Shown here one piece after another: positions 1 through 4,928 of a DNA stretch of 7,416 bases. The first letter of the stretch is position 1. Every line of letters starts with the position of its first letter. The notes beneath the pieces were generated by a model. The model was not told where the DNA came from, ran no database searches, and saw only the letters and a list, made by a program, of their open reading frames with translations. The DNA is from Dehalococcoidia bacterium (GTDB lineage: Bacteria; Chloroflexota; Dehalococcoidia; Dehalococcoidales; UBA1222). The translations under genes were made by a program, and so were the position numbers. The DNA lies in NCBI GenBank assembly GCA_009779655.1, contig WRDV01000046.1, positions 1 through 7,416 on the forward strand. The letters are read 5' to 3'.

Positions 1-750
1 GGCTGTCACATCGCTTAATCCAGAAACCTGAACCGGCGTATTGCGTTGTGTCGTAGTATTGTCACCAAGCTGGCCATAATTATTCCTGCCCCAAGCCCAC
101 ACTGTGCCGTCGCTTTTGAGCACAAGCGAGTGATAGTCTCCAGCAGCAATGGCTGTCACATCGCTTAATCCAAAAACCTGAACCGGCGTATTGCGTTGTG
201 TCGTAGTATTGTCACCAAGCTGCCCATAGTTATTCCTACCCCAAGCCCATACTGTGCCATCACTTTTAAGCGCCAGTGAATGCTCATATCCGGCAGCCAT
301 AGCAGCCACGTCAGTTAAGCCGGGCACCAGAACCGGCGTATTGCGTTGTGTCGTAGTATTGTCACCAAGCTGCCCATAGTTATTCCTGCCCCAAGCCCAC
401 ACTGTGCCATCACTTCTGAACACTAGAGAACAATAAGATCCAGCAGCAATAGCAGTAACGTCACTTAAGCCGGACACCTGAACCGGCATACGACGAGTTG
501 CCGTAGTATTGTCACCAAGTTGGCCATAGTAGTTATATCCCCAAGCCCATACTGTGCCATCACTTTTGAGCGCAAGCGAGTGATAGTCTCCGGCAGCAAC
601 GGAGATAACACCGCTTAAGCCGTATACCTGAACGGGCAAACGACAGCCTGTTGTCGTATTGTCGCCAAGTTGGCCGTAAGCATTACCGCCCCAAGTCCAC
701 ACCGTACCGTCACTCTTGAGTGCAAGTGAATGCTCGTATCCTGCGGATAC
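1..750 (-). repeat. Five tandem 150-bp units encoding RCC1 repeats
   Basis: Units begin at 1, 151, 301, 451 and 601, with an exact 150-bp period and no indels. A 42-nt block is identical in three units (31-72, 181-222, 331-372). Between units two and three the identity runs 57 nt (181-237 and 331-387). The units nearest the signal peptide (451-750) are more divergent. This gradient suggests recent in-frame duplication or gene conversion in the distal part of the array, which probably continues beyond the window. Confidence 0.92.
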
Positions 751-885
751 TATGGGAAATGTAACGTCAGCCGCGCTTACTGCTGACTGTGTAAGCGGTA
801 ACATGCCTGTTATAAGAAGCGTCACCGCAAGCGCCAATGCAAATATCGCCGATAGGCACCTTTTTGCAATGAGTTTATTATTCAT
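1..885 (-). CDS. Secreted RCC1-repeat protein, N-terminal part (3' end outside window)
   Basis: The frame is open from ATG at 885 to the window edge (295 codons, no stop), so the gene is incomplete. Residues 1-38 form a signal peptide: basic start (MNNKLIAKR), a hydrophobic core of Ala/Leu/Val/Ile, and a likely cleavage site after VSA at 38. From about residue 45 the protein is a tandem array of 50-aa units, each carrying AGxxHSLALKSDGTVWAWG, then YGQLGDNTT and TPVQVxGLSDV. This is the signature of RCC1 (regulator of chromosome condensation) repeats, which fold as blades of a beta-propeller. In bacteria such proteins are often exported or surface bound; ligand unknown. An AAGGAGG ribosome binding site (900-906 complement) lies 14 nt before the ATG, rather far, but no other in-frame start exists. 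It lies outside the tRNA scar and so belongs to the host chromosome. A C-terminal anchor or further domain cannot be seen. Confidence 0.93.
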   Translation of the reverse strand, partial: MNNKLIAKRCLSAIFALALAVTLLITGMLPLTQSAVSAADVTFPIVSAGYEHSLALKSDGTVWTWGGNAYGQLGDNTTTGCRLPVQVYGLSGVISVAAGDYHSLALKSDGTVWAWGYNYYGQLGDNTTATRRMPVQVSGLSDVTAIAAGSYCSLVFRSDGTVWAWGRNNYGQLGDNTTTQRNTPVLVPGLTDVAAMAAGYEHSLALKSDGTVWAWGRNNYGQLGDNTTTQRNTPVQVFGLSDVTAIAAGDYHSLVLKSDGTVWAWGRNNYGQLGDNTTTQRNTPVQVSGLSDVTA

Positions 886-947
886 GATTTGTCTGGTAAC
901 CTCCTTACACGTATAGTTCAGCCGATTTTGTCTTCGATTTATAGATT

Positions 948-976
948 TATATAAGTCGCACAGACAGTAAGGTCAA
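948..976 (-). promoter_or_regulatory. Probable sigma-70-type promoter of the RCC1 gene
   Basis: On the minus strand TTGACC (971-976) and TATATA (948-953) are separated by exactly 17 nt. Transcription would start near 940, leaving a leader of about 55 nt before the ATG at 885. The match is close to consensus and correctly oriented; it has not been tested against other A/T-rich candidates nearby. Confidence 0.6.
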
Positions 977-1086
977 CCTAACCAAAGCTAGTTAACCCAG
1001 CAGCTTACTATCTCCTTATTATAATCGTTTTTTAATTATAGACACAGCATTGTTATTAAGCAATTAACCGCTGGGGGAAATACGGC

Positions 1087-1110
1087 ACCATGACCAAAAT
1101 TGGTCATGGT
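1087..1110. repeat. 24-bp near-perfect palindrome
   Basis: Two 11-nt arms (ACCATGACCAA and TTGGTCATGGT) flank a central AA. There is no T tract on either side, so it is unlikely to be an intrinsic terminator. It could be an operator for a dimeric regulator of a now-lost gene, or a target hairpin next to which the adjoining IS remnant inserted (the remnant's left end starts 2-3 nt away). Function unknown. Confidence 0.6.
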
Positions 1111-1112
1111 AA

Positions 1113-1292
1113 GATAAATTGGACATCAAGTTAATGGAAAAGCGAGGGATAGTTTATGACTAGGAAGAAGTATGACAGGCAGTTTAAGTTAGCCGCGGTT
1201 AAACTTGTCAATGATGACCACATTGCCGCTGTGCAAATCGATATATTGCGCTATGGTTGAAGGTATTGGCTTAATATCATGTCCACACTATC
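1113..1292 (+). mobile_element. Internally deleted IS3-type element with imperfect inverted ends
   Basis: The left end (GATA-3 nt-TGGACAT, 1113-1126) is matched in inverted orientation by the right end (ATGTCCA-3 nt-TATC, 1279-1292). With a further TTAA match inward, about 16 of 22 positions agree. Between them is only a stub of an IS3-family orfA; orfB and most of orfA are missing. I see no convincing target duplication. The inverted ends were found by eye and the exact termini are uncertain, but the transposase stub supports an IS origin. Confidence 0.5.
1156..1260 (+). pseudogene. IS3-family transposase OrfA, N-terminal remnant
   Basis: A 34-codon frame with GCGAGGG seven to eight nt before its ATG encodes MTRKKYDRQFKLAAVKLVND, followed by a short unrelated tail and a stop. 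The start strongly resembles the first helix of IS3/IS150-group OrfA (typically M-x-K-R-x-Y-x-x-E-F-K-x-x-A-V-x-L), whose HTH would be completed within about 60 more residues. Here similarity stops after about 22 residues, where the element is deleted, so no working transposase is left. It lies on the chromosome side of the tRNA scar. Confidence 0.7.
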
Positions 1293-1369
1293 TAGCAATT
1301 TATTAACAAAATTAAGTTATTGTAAAGTAAAAACTGCGAGAAAACCATCCCTTTAGTCATAAAAAGAAA
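1293..1369. other. A/T-rich spacer with no recognisable feature
   Basis: Between the IS remnant and the tRNA fragment I see no gene, promoter or convincing hairpin. On the minus strand this is the sequence that lay downstream of the original tRNA-Lys; it starts with a T-rich run (1361-1369 complement) that may be left from tRNA 3'-trailer or terminator sequence. Confidence 0.5.
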
Positions 1370-1411
1370 TGAGCCGCCCGGGACTCGAACCCGAAACCTA
1401 CTGATTAAGAG
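1370..1411 (-). other. tRNA-Lys(CUU) 3' fragment, probable attachment site of the element
   Basis: Read on the minus strand, this 42-nt stretch is a tRNA from the anticodon loop to the discriminator base: loop CTCTTAA (anticodon CTT), 3' anticodon stem TCAGT, variable AGGTT, a T-arm with 5-bp stem TCGGG/CCCGG and loop TTCGAGT, then acceptor 3' strand GCGGCTC and A73. CCA is not encoded. The bases upstream (1412 onward) cannot pair as the anticodon stem and no D-arm follows, so the 5' half is absent. This is the usual appearance of the distal att repeat after a tyrosine recombinase inserts DNA into a tRNA 3' end. The orientation puts the element at higher coordinates and the original chromosome at lower ones. 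The intact tRNA should be at the far end of the element, outside the window. Confidence 0.8.
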
Positions 1412-1492
1412 GCACAGGCACAGAAAGCGGCCTACAGGATTACTCCTTTTTATTTAAAATATACAAAACTGAAGTAGTTTCACATTTATTAT

Positions 1493-2386
1493 TTACTCGT
1501 TTAATCGCTTACCGCCCTCATCTATTAGCTGATCCTGATTATCTCTATCTGGTAAGTAATTCTTGCTAGATACCACAGGGCGCCCTAATTCTCTCTCAAG
1601 ACTTTTACGAGCATTACCTGCTATCTGCCCTCCAGTGTGAGCAGCTAGCTTATTAGCATCAAATCCCTTACTATCATGAGCAACTGCAATGCTTGTTGTA
1701 GACTTTTCTCCTAGCATGGTCAAAATTAACTCAAGATCTGTCATGTGATCGCGCAAATTATCCTTTTTATCAATGCCTTTATGATCCTTATGCTGTTGCG
1801 GTGTAAGATTAAAAGTTTCTTTTGAAATAACACCTGTTAAAATGCCATATTCTGAATCTTTAACACCTCGCTTTGCCCATTCTCCTGTAAGTTCTTTTCT
1901 GCTAAGTATTGTGCGTATTCGAGCATCAATCCAATCATCCGGATAACCTTTTAGTTTATAAGCTATGATTGCGCGCTGTATCGCTTTCTCAGGAGAGCTA
2001 GTTTCTTCTAGCCTTTCAAATCCGACTTTTGCCAACCATCTTTTGAAAGGCTCCGCCTTTGGAGATGGAATTGATTGCATAATTCTAAATAAAGTTTCTG
2101 TGTTCGCCGTATCAGTTGTGCGCTCTTTCCCATCTGGGCTAGGCATTTTCAACTGTACGATTTTTCCGTACAGTTCATCCATCCCCTCCTGAGACAGCTT
2201 TGCTTTAAGATCCACCCAATATTGTCTAGGTCTAGAAGAATCCGTTATAGCTTCTATAACATCCGTAACAGAGAAATGCCATTCGTCATTATGAAATACT
2301 TTTCGAATTTCTTTCCCAGCTGGTTTGAATAGATCTAACTTTGTTTCCCCCTCAAAAGGCATTTGCAACTGCTTTTTATTTGGCAT
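1493..2386 (-). CDS. BRO-N domain protein, DinD-like / phage antirepressor-like
   Basis: A 297-aa protein with a BRO-N domain at about residues 25-125: EIRKVFHNDEWHFSVTDVIE, the RQYWVDLKAKL helix, and the highly typical FRIMQSIPSPKAEPFKRWLA segment (100-119). The rest (130-280), including ELTGEWAKRGV, NLRDHMTDLELILTMLGE (210-226) and GGQIAGNARKSLE (252-264), matches the family annotated as DNA damage-inducible protein D or BRO-family antirepressor. BRO-N domains bind DNA; in phages they can counter repressors, and E. coli DinD interferes with RecA. Which role applies here is unknown. It is the last gene of the leftward operon: its ATG shares one base with the TAA of the HEIAH gene (TAATG), with GAGG just upstream, so translation is probably coupled. 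No strong terminator is visible before the att fragment. Length is normal for the family. Confidence 0.88.
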   Translation of the reverse strand: MPNKKQLQMPFEGETKLDLFKPAGKEIRKVFHNDEWHFSVTDVIEAITDSSRPRQYWVDLKAKLSQEGMDELYGKIVQLKMPSPDGKERTTDTANTETLFRIMQSIPSPKAEPFKRWLAKVGFERLEETSSPEKAIQRAIIAYKLKGYPDDWIDARIRTILSRKELTGEWAKRGVKDSEYGILTGVISKETFNLTPQQHKDHKGIDKKDNLRDHMTDLELILTMLGEKSTTSIAVAHDSKGFDANKLAAHTGGQIAGNARKSLERELGRPVVSSKNYLPDRDNQDQLIDEGGKRLNE

Positions 2387-2604
2387 TATACAACCTCGCT
2401 TTCAACTTGAAATATCGACATTTCCGGCATAGAAAAGTGCCCGTTTTCAATATGCGCTATCTCGTGATCGTGCGCTACCATTCTGTCGTAGTATGCCAGA
2501 CGCGAATTAACATACACGTTATAATCGCCGTTTGCGTCCGTTACGGTAATAGCTCGTACTTCATGCGGCAGATCCGCGCTTAACCGCACAATAATTTCTT
2601 CCAT
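2386..2604 (-). CDS. Small HEIAH-motif protein, ImmA/IrrE-like metallopeptidase fragment or minimal form
   Basis: A 72-aa protein starting MEEIIVRL. Residues 47-51 are HEIAH inside AHDHEIAHIENGHF, the zinc-binding HExxH helix of ImmA/IrrE-type peptidases; before it lies a beta-rich segment (VTDANGDYNVYVNSRL, 21-36) typical of short prophage relatives. The ATG at 2604 is chosen because AGAGAGG lies 9 nt upstream; a TTG at 2628 would put that site inside the gene. ImmA proteins are usually much longer (well above 100 aa) and have a third zinc ligand after the HExxH; here only about 20 residues follow, with E62 and E70 as possible ligands. ImmA cleaves a partner repressor encoded beside it. The repressor here has no self-cleavage domain, so such a role is plausible but inferred. 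It may equally be non-catalytic. Confidence 0.78.
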   Translation of the reverse strand: MEEIIVRLSADLPHEVRAITVTDANGDYNVYVNSRLAYYDRMVAHDHEIAHIENGHFSMPEMSIFQVESEVV

Positions 2605-2636
2605 AATCGCAAGCCTCTCTAAAATCAAAAATATTG

Positions 2637-2996
2637 TTATTTCCGCTTAGTTTTAACACGTGCGCTTTTGTACGCCTCTTCAGCTTCATTTTTTGAGATC
2701 TTAATCTGTGCAAGCTTTTTATCGTACCTATAAGCTTTGTTCTCTTCGGTGCGCACATTTTGAGCTTTGGGTATAGCTGCAATGTACATAGGGCCGCAAC
2801 CTTTTTTAGTTATCGGGTCTACTTTTTTGACGTGTCCGCCATAAAAACTATTACTGCTAACTTTGTCTCCGGTCATAAACACATAAAAATCAATCCAGCT
2901 AGCCGCGCCTTTATGCCTGGTATTGCGCCATAACTGCTGAAACCATTTTGCCGGCTTCGGCCAACGTGATGAACCCTTAACATTTTGGATTAGCAC
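2637..2996 (-). CDS. Unknown basic protein in the lysogeny operon
   Basis: I do not recognise this family. About 119 aa from a GTG at 2996, chosen because CAGAGG lies 6-7 nt before it; a TTG at 3011 would extend it by five residues but has no binding site. The first half has several Trp (WPKPAKWFQQLWRNTRHKG) and aromatic stretches (WIDFYVFMTG), suggesting a folded core; the last 45 residues are rich in Lys, Glu and Arg and probably helical, ending KTKRK. No membrane segment, signal peptide or metal motif is visible. It lies between the repressor (gap of about 16 nt) and the HEIAH gene, in the same direction, so it is expressed in the lysogen and could be a lysogenic-conversion or exclusion gene (inference only). 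Confidence 0.68.
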   Translation of the reverse strand: MLIQNVKGSSRWPKPAKWFQQLWRNTRHKGAASWIDFYVFMTGDKVSSNSFYGGHVKKVDPITKKGCGPMYIAAIPKAQNVRTEENKAYRYDKKLAQIKISKNEAEEAYKSARVKTKRK

Positions 2997-3012
2997 AATT
3001 ATCCTCTGCAAT

Positions 3013-3381
3013 CTATGTCGTATGCGGGTCCGGAAAAGACTTAATCATTTCCGTTATTTTGCGGACTGCGTCGGCTGACAGGTTTTTAGTGGCGCTTAAT
3101 AGCGCTTTGCGTTCAGGCGAATGGCGCAGCTCATCGCGCAGGCGGTCGACTTCGCTCATTGGCTCGTTGCGCACTGTCGTATCCCACCCTAATAGGTATT
3201 CGGCCCTTACTCCAGTAGCTGATGCAATCCTTTCTAGTCTGTCAACGGGGATTTTATTGGTTTCTCCCATGGCATACCGCTGAATTGCTGATGCGGGAAT
3301 TTTAGTCATTCTTGACAACTCCCTATATGTATACCCCGCATTTTTTACTGCCGCTAAAAGTCTATCTGAAATGTCTGACAT
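3013..3381 (-). CDS. XRE/CI-type HTH repressor without peptidase domain
   Basis: A 122-aa protein with an N-terminal lambda-repressor-like HTH at about residues 5-66 (YTYRELSRMTKIPASAIQRY as the HTH core, then IPVDRLERIASATGVRAEYLLGW). The C-terminal half (75-122) is short and charged, with a probable helical oligomerisation segment (LSADAVRKITEMIKSF). There is no LexA/CI S24 peptidase domain (a full CI is near 200 aa), so RecA-stimulated self-cleavage is unlikely. The ATG at 3381 has AGAGG 7 nt upstream. First gene of the leftward operon and divergent from the Cro-like gene, the classic position of the master lysogeny repressor. It probably binds the TTTTGCAA motifs in the intervening region (inference). 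Confidence 0.9.
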   Translation of the reverse strand: MSDISDRLLAAVKNAGYTYRELSRMTKIPASAIQRYAMGETNKIPVDRLERIASATGVRAEYLLGWDTTVRNEPMSEVDRLRDELRHSPERKALLSATKNLSADAVRKITEMIKSFPDPHTT

Positions 3382-3410
3382 AGTTACGCCTCTTTTTTAT
3401 TTTAATGCAG

Positions 3411-3438
3411 CTATTATCATTTTGCAATATTGCGTCAA
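3411..3438 (-). promoter_or_regulatory. Candidate leftward promoter for the repressor operon
   Basis: Minus-strand TTGACG (3433-3438) lies 16 nt from TAATAG (3411-3416); the -10 match is only fair and other registers (ATAATA at 15 nt) are possible. Its spacer holds the 10-bp palindrome GCAATATTGC, as expected for an autoregulated repressor promoter. Confidence 0.45.
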
Positions 3439-3463
3439 AATATTTTTTAATTTGTTGCAAAAA
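3420..3463. promoter_or_regulatory. Candidate operator pair in the divergent switch region
   Basis: TTTTGCAA occurs at 3420-3427 on the plus strand, as part of TTTTGCAATATTGC that contains the perfect palindrome GCAATATTGC (3424-3433). It recurs inverted at 3455-3462 inside ATTTGTTGCAAAAA (3450-3463). The first copy sits between the leftward -35 and -10; the second ends 5 nt before the rightward -35. This is the arrangement expected for repressor and Cro binding. Seen: the repeats. Inferred: that they are operators. Confidence 0.5.
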
Positions 3464-3467
3464 CGGG

Positions 3468-3496
3468 TTGACATGCGGTAAAGTCCGTGTTATTAT
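3468..3496 (+). promoter_or_regulatory. Strong rightward early promoter
   Basis: TTGACA (3468-3473) and TATTAT (3491-3496) are separated by exactly 17 nt: a consensus -35 and a -10 with one mismatch. Transcription would start near 3503, about 27 nt before the GTG of the Cro-like gene, and drive the packed plus-strand operon. A candidate operator lies directly upstream. Confidence 0.8.
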
Positions 3497-3529
3497 TGCT
3501 GTCGCATTTATAGGACAGGAGTTGTTATA

Positions 3530-3742
3530 GTGGATGTGAGAAAGCTTCGTGCAGCGATGATAATGTCAGGATATGACCAGCGGCGTTTAGCGTCTGAAAT
3601 AGGCATAACGCCAACATCATTAAGTCGTAAAATGCTTGGTAAGAGCAAGTTTAATATTGATCAGATAATATCAATTTGCAGAATTTTAGGTATAACCGAT
3701 GGCGCGGATAAGGCAGACATTTTTTTGTCTCGAGTGTCCTAA
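3530..3742 (+). CDS. Cro-like HTH regulator
   Basis: A 70-aa single-domain protein with a lambda-repressor-like HTH across almost its full length: VRKLRAAMIMSGYDQRRLAS, then EIGITPTSLSRKMLGKSKFN as the recognition part, then IDQIISICRILGI. It starts with GTG at 3530, with GGACAGGAG about 8 nt upstream; no ATG is available near the N-terminus. First gene of the rightward operon and divergent from the repressor, hence the Cro position. It probably represses the leftward promoter and allows early expression. The domain is clear; the Cro role is inferred from context. Confidence 0.87.
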   Translation: MDVRKLRAAMIMSGYDQRRLASEIGITPTSLSRKMLGKSKFNIDQIISICRILGITDGADKADIFLSRVS

Positions 3743-3755
3743 TTTTGCAACAAAT
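3743..3755. promoter_or_regulatory. Third copy of the operator-like motif, downstream of the Cro-like gene
   Basis: TTTTGCAACAAAT is an exact 13-nt inverted copy of 3450-3462. It lies in the 24-nt gap after the Cro-like stop and directly before the AAAGGA ribosome binding site (3756-3761) of the next gene. A bound regulator could block elongation or a weak second promoter, but a role is not shown. Confidence 0.45.
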
Positions 3756-3766
3756 AAAGGATAAAA

Positions 3767-4165
3767 ATGCCAAAGTTTCAGCGCGGTCATTTTATAGTTG
3801 AGAAAAGAATAGAGCTCGTATTCACAGATGCCCAAGCGGCGCAGTTAAAATCGTTGTTTTCGGCTGCAATGCAAGTGCCTGAATCATGTGTAATTTTTGA
3901 CGGTGTGCAGACATCAGACTGGACGCCTGAAACAATCACCTATCACGTATGGGCGCATACTCGCGGCAATCCTAAAACCTCGTTTTTTATTCAAGTAGAA
4001 CAGCATGAGGACTTTAGGCGTAAATTAGGCATTATTTGGCGCACGTTGCGGCGCGATAAGAAGTTTTTAAGTAACACTGAGATCTATCGCATTGGCGGCG
4101 ATGCCGCGCTTAAGTCTATGGGAATAGATCTCAAGCGAAAACCTGCGAAAGGTATAAAACCATGA
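3767..4165 (+). CDS. Unknown 132-aa early-region protein
   Basis: Family not recognised. Starts with ATG at 3767, preceded by AAAGGA. N-terminal half: a likely beta strand (RIELVFTD), a helix (AQAAQLKSLFSAAM), then an aromatic beta region (ETITYHVWAHTRG and TSFFIQVEQ, 56-79). The C-terminal half is helical and strongly basic (DFRRKLGIIWRTLRRDKKF, 82-100; KRKPAKGIK at the end), which would suit nucleic-acid binding, but no named motif is seen. Second gene of the rightward operon, behind the Cro-like gene and an operator-like repeat. Its TGA overlaps the ATG of the next gene (ATGA), so the two are translationally coupled and may act together. Confidence 0.72.
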   Translation: MPKFQRGHFIVEKRIELVFTDAQAAQLKSLFSAAMQVPESCVIFDGVQTSDWTPETITYHVWAHTRGNPKTSFFIQVEQHEDFRRKLGIIWRTLRRDKKFLSNTEIYRIGGDAALKSMGIDLKRKPAKGIKP

Positions 4166-4347
4166 TACAGATTATTTGCTTGCTCATTCTTTTGGCCGTA
4201 GTAATTATTCAAACGATTAGGCTGCTCCGATCGGACAAATTGCGTGAAAGGCAATGCGTAGAGTGTTTGAGCAAGCTCAATGATGTGCGCGCCGCCGAAA
4301 TGAAACCTAGCTATAAGCGTATCTATTTGGTCTTGCGCTCTAGCTAG
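4162..4347 (+). CDS. Small single-pass membrane protein
   Basis: 61 aa. Residues 2-19 (IQIICLLILLAVVIIQTI) form one hydrophobic membrane segment, followed by a basic, charged tail (RLLRSDKLRERQCVECLSKL) that should stay in the cytoplasm, with the N-terminus outside. A CVEC pair follows in the tail (32-35). The ATG overlaps the stop of the 132-aa gene as ATGA, the main reason to believe it is translated despite its size. Function unknown; small early membrane proteins of phages often interfere with host processes or other phages, but nothing here points to one. Confidence 0.62.
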   Translation: MIQIICLLILLAVVIIQTIRLLRSDKLRERQCVECLSKLNDVRAAEMKPSYKRIYLVLRSS

Positions 4348-4409
4348 GGCTTGGCCCGGATTACGTAATTCATTACTCATACCCCAAATTGTATCACAAG
4401 GCAAAGGTA

Positions 4410-4667
4410 ATGACTAAAGCACAGCAAAAACGCAATATCAAAGGCGGCATGATATGCGCCGCAAGGCACGGCAGCGCATACATGGCAGCTCTGGGCCGAA
4501 AGGGCGGCAGCGTGCCGAAAAGAAAAGTCTATCAACCGCAAATAATTGACGAAGGGAGAAAGCCTGCAAGCTACTCAGAGTTACTCAAAGCGGTTTTTAG
4601 TAAATCAAATCTACGAGAAGGGGGATTACGGCAATCAAGATCAGGCTATCCGGTGAAAGTATCTTAA
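4410..4667 (+). CDS. Small basic KGG-motif protein, unknown function
   Basis: 85 aa from the ATG at 4410; AAGG lies 8 nt upstream and an in-frame TTG at 4389 is less likely. The N-terminal half is basic and glycine rich, with KGG at 11-13 and LGRKGGSVPKRK at 28-39 around AARHGSAYMAA, loosely like the KGG motifs of small stress or DNA-associated proteins. The C-terminal half has one likely helix (SYSELLKAVF, 54-63). The similarity is too short to name a family. Part of the rightward operon, about 60 nt after the membrane protein; that gap shows nothing else. Confidence 0.62.
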   Translation: MTKAQQKRNIKGGMICAARHGSAYMAALGRKGGSVPKRKVYQPQIIDEGRKPASYSELLKAVFSKSNLREGGLRQSRSGYPVKVS

Positions 4668-4671
4668 ACGA

Positions 4672-4699
4672 ATTAAGCCCGACTGCAATCGGACTTAAT
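4672..4699 (+). repeat. Inverted repeat in the intergenic gap
   Basis: 11-nt arms (ATTAAGCCCGA and TCGGACTTAAT, one mismatch) flank a 6-nt loop CTGCAA between the KGG-motif gene and the next gene. No T run follows, so it is not an ordinary terminator; it could be an mRNA-stabilising or processing hairpin, or an operator. Confidence 0.35.
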
Positions 4700-4721
4700 C
4701 GGATGTGAAAGGACATCATAA

Positions 4722-4928
4722 ATGACAGTATCAACTGTAGCACAAAAACAATTGGAAACACAAGCAATCGCAAGGCCTTATCCGCTGCCGCGTCCTGCGC
4801 GTTGTGTAATTAGCGGAATGGAAAACGGCGGCGGCGTCATAGAAGGTCATGCCGTGGTATATCCGGAACGTCTGTTAGAGTGGAAATTAAGTATAAAACA
4901 ATGGTTGGGAGAGTGCAATAATGGATAA
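4722..4928 (+). CDS. Unknown 68-aa early-region protein
   Basis: Starts at ATG 4722 with AAAGGA 8 nt upstream, a good site. The N-terminus is polar, a proline-rich patch follows (RPYPLPRPARC, 18-28), then a glycine patch (ENGGG, 34-38) and a C-terminal amphipathic helix (ERLLEWKLSIKQWLGE, 49-64). No motif identifies a family. It overlaps the next gene by 8 nt, so expression is coupled to the small cysteine-rich protein. Confidence 0.62.
   Translation: MTVSTVAQKQLETQAIARPYPLPRPARCVISGMENGGGVIEGHAVVYPERLLEWKLSIKQWLGECNNG

Noticed and set aside
1..750. CRISPR-like array because of regular repeats
   Set aside because: The 150-bp units are coding throughout, in frame, and translate to RCC1 repeats; there are no short repeats with unique spacers.
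716..916. Plus-strand 66-codon frame at the start of the RCC1 gene
   Set aside because: It is the antisense of the signal peptide and first repeat; its hydrophobic end mirrors the signal sequence and the upstream region has no binding site.
1370..1411. A complete tRNA gene
   Set aside because: The 5' half (acceptor 5' strand, D-arm, 5' anticodon stem) is absent upstream at 1412-1450, so it is only a 3' fragment.
1412..1492. Possible intrinsic terminator of the leftward operon (AAACT/AGTTT near 1465-1482)
   Set aside because: The stem is only 5 A/T-rich pairs and no long T run follows; it is too weak to call.
4084..4404. Minus-strand frame of 106 codons opposite the membrane-protein gene
   Set aside because: It lies antisense inside a packed plus-strand operon, has no convincing ribosome binding site, and the plus-strand frame has an ATGA overlap and a sensible membrane segment.
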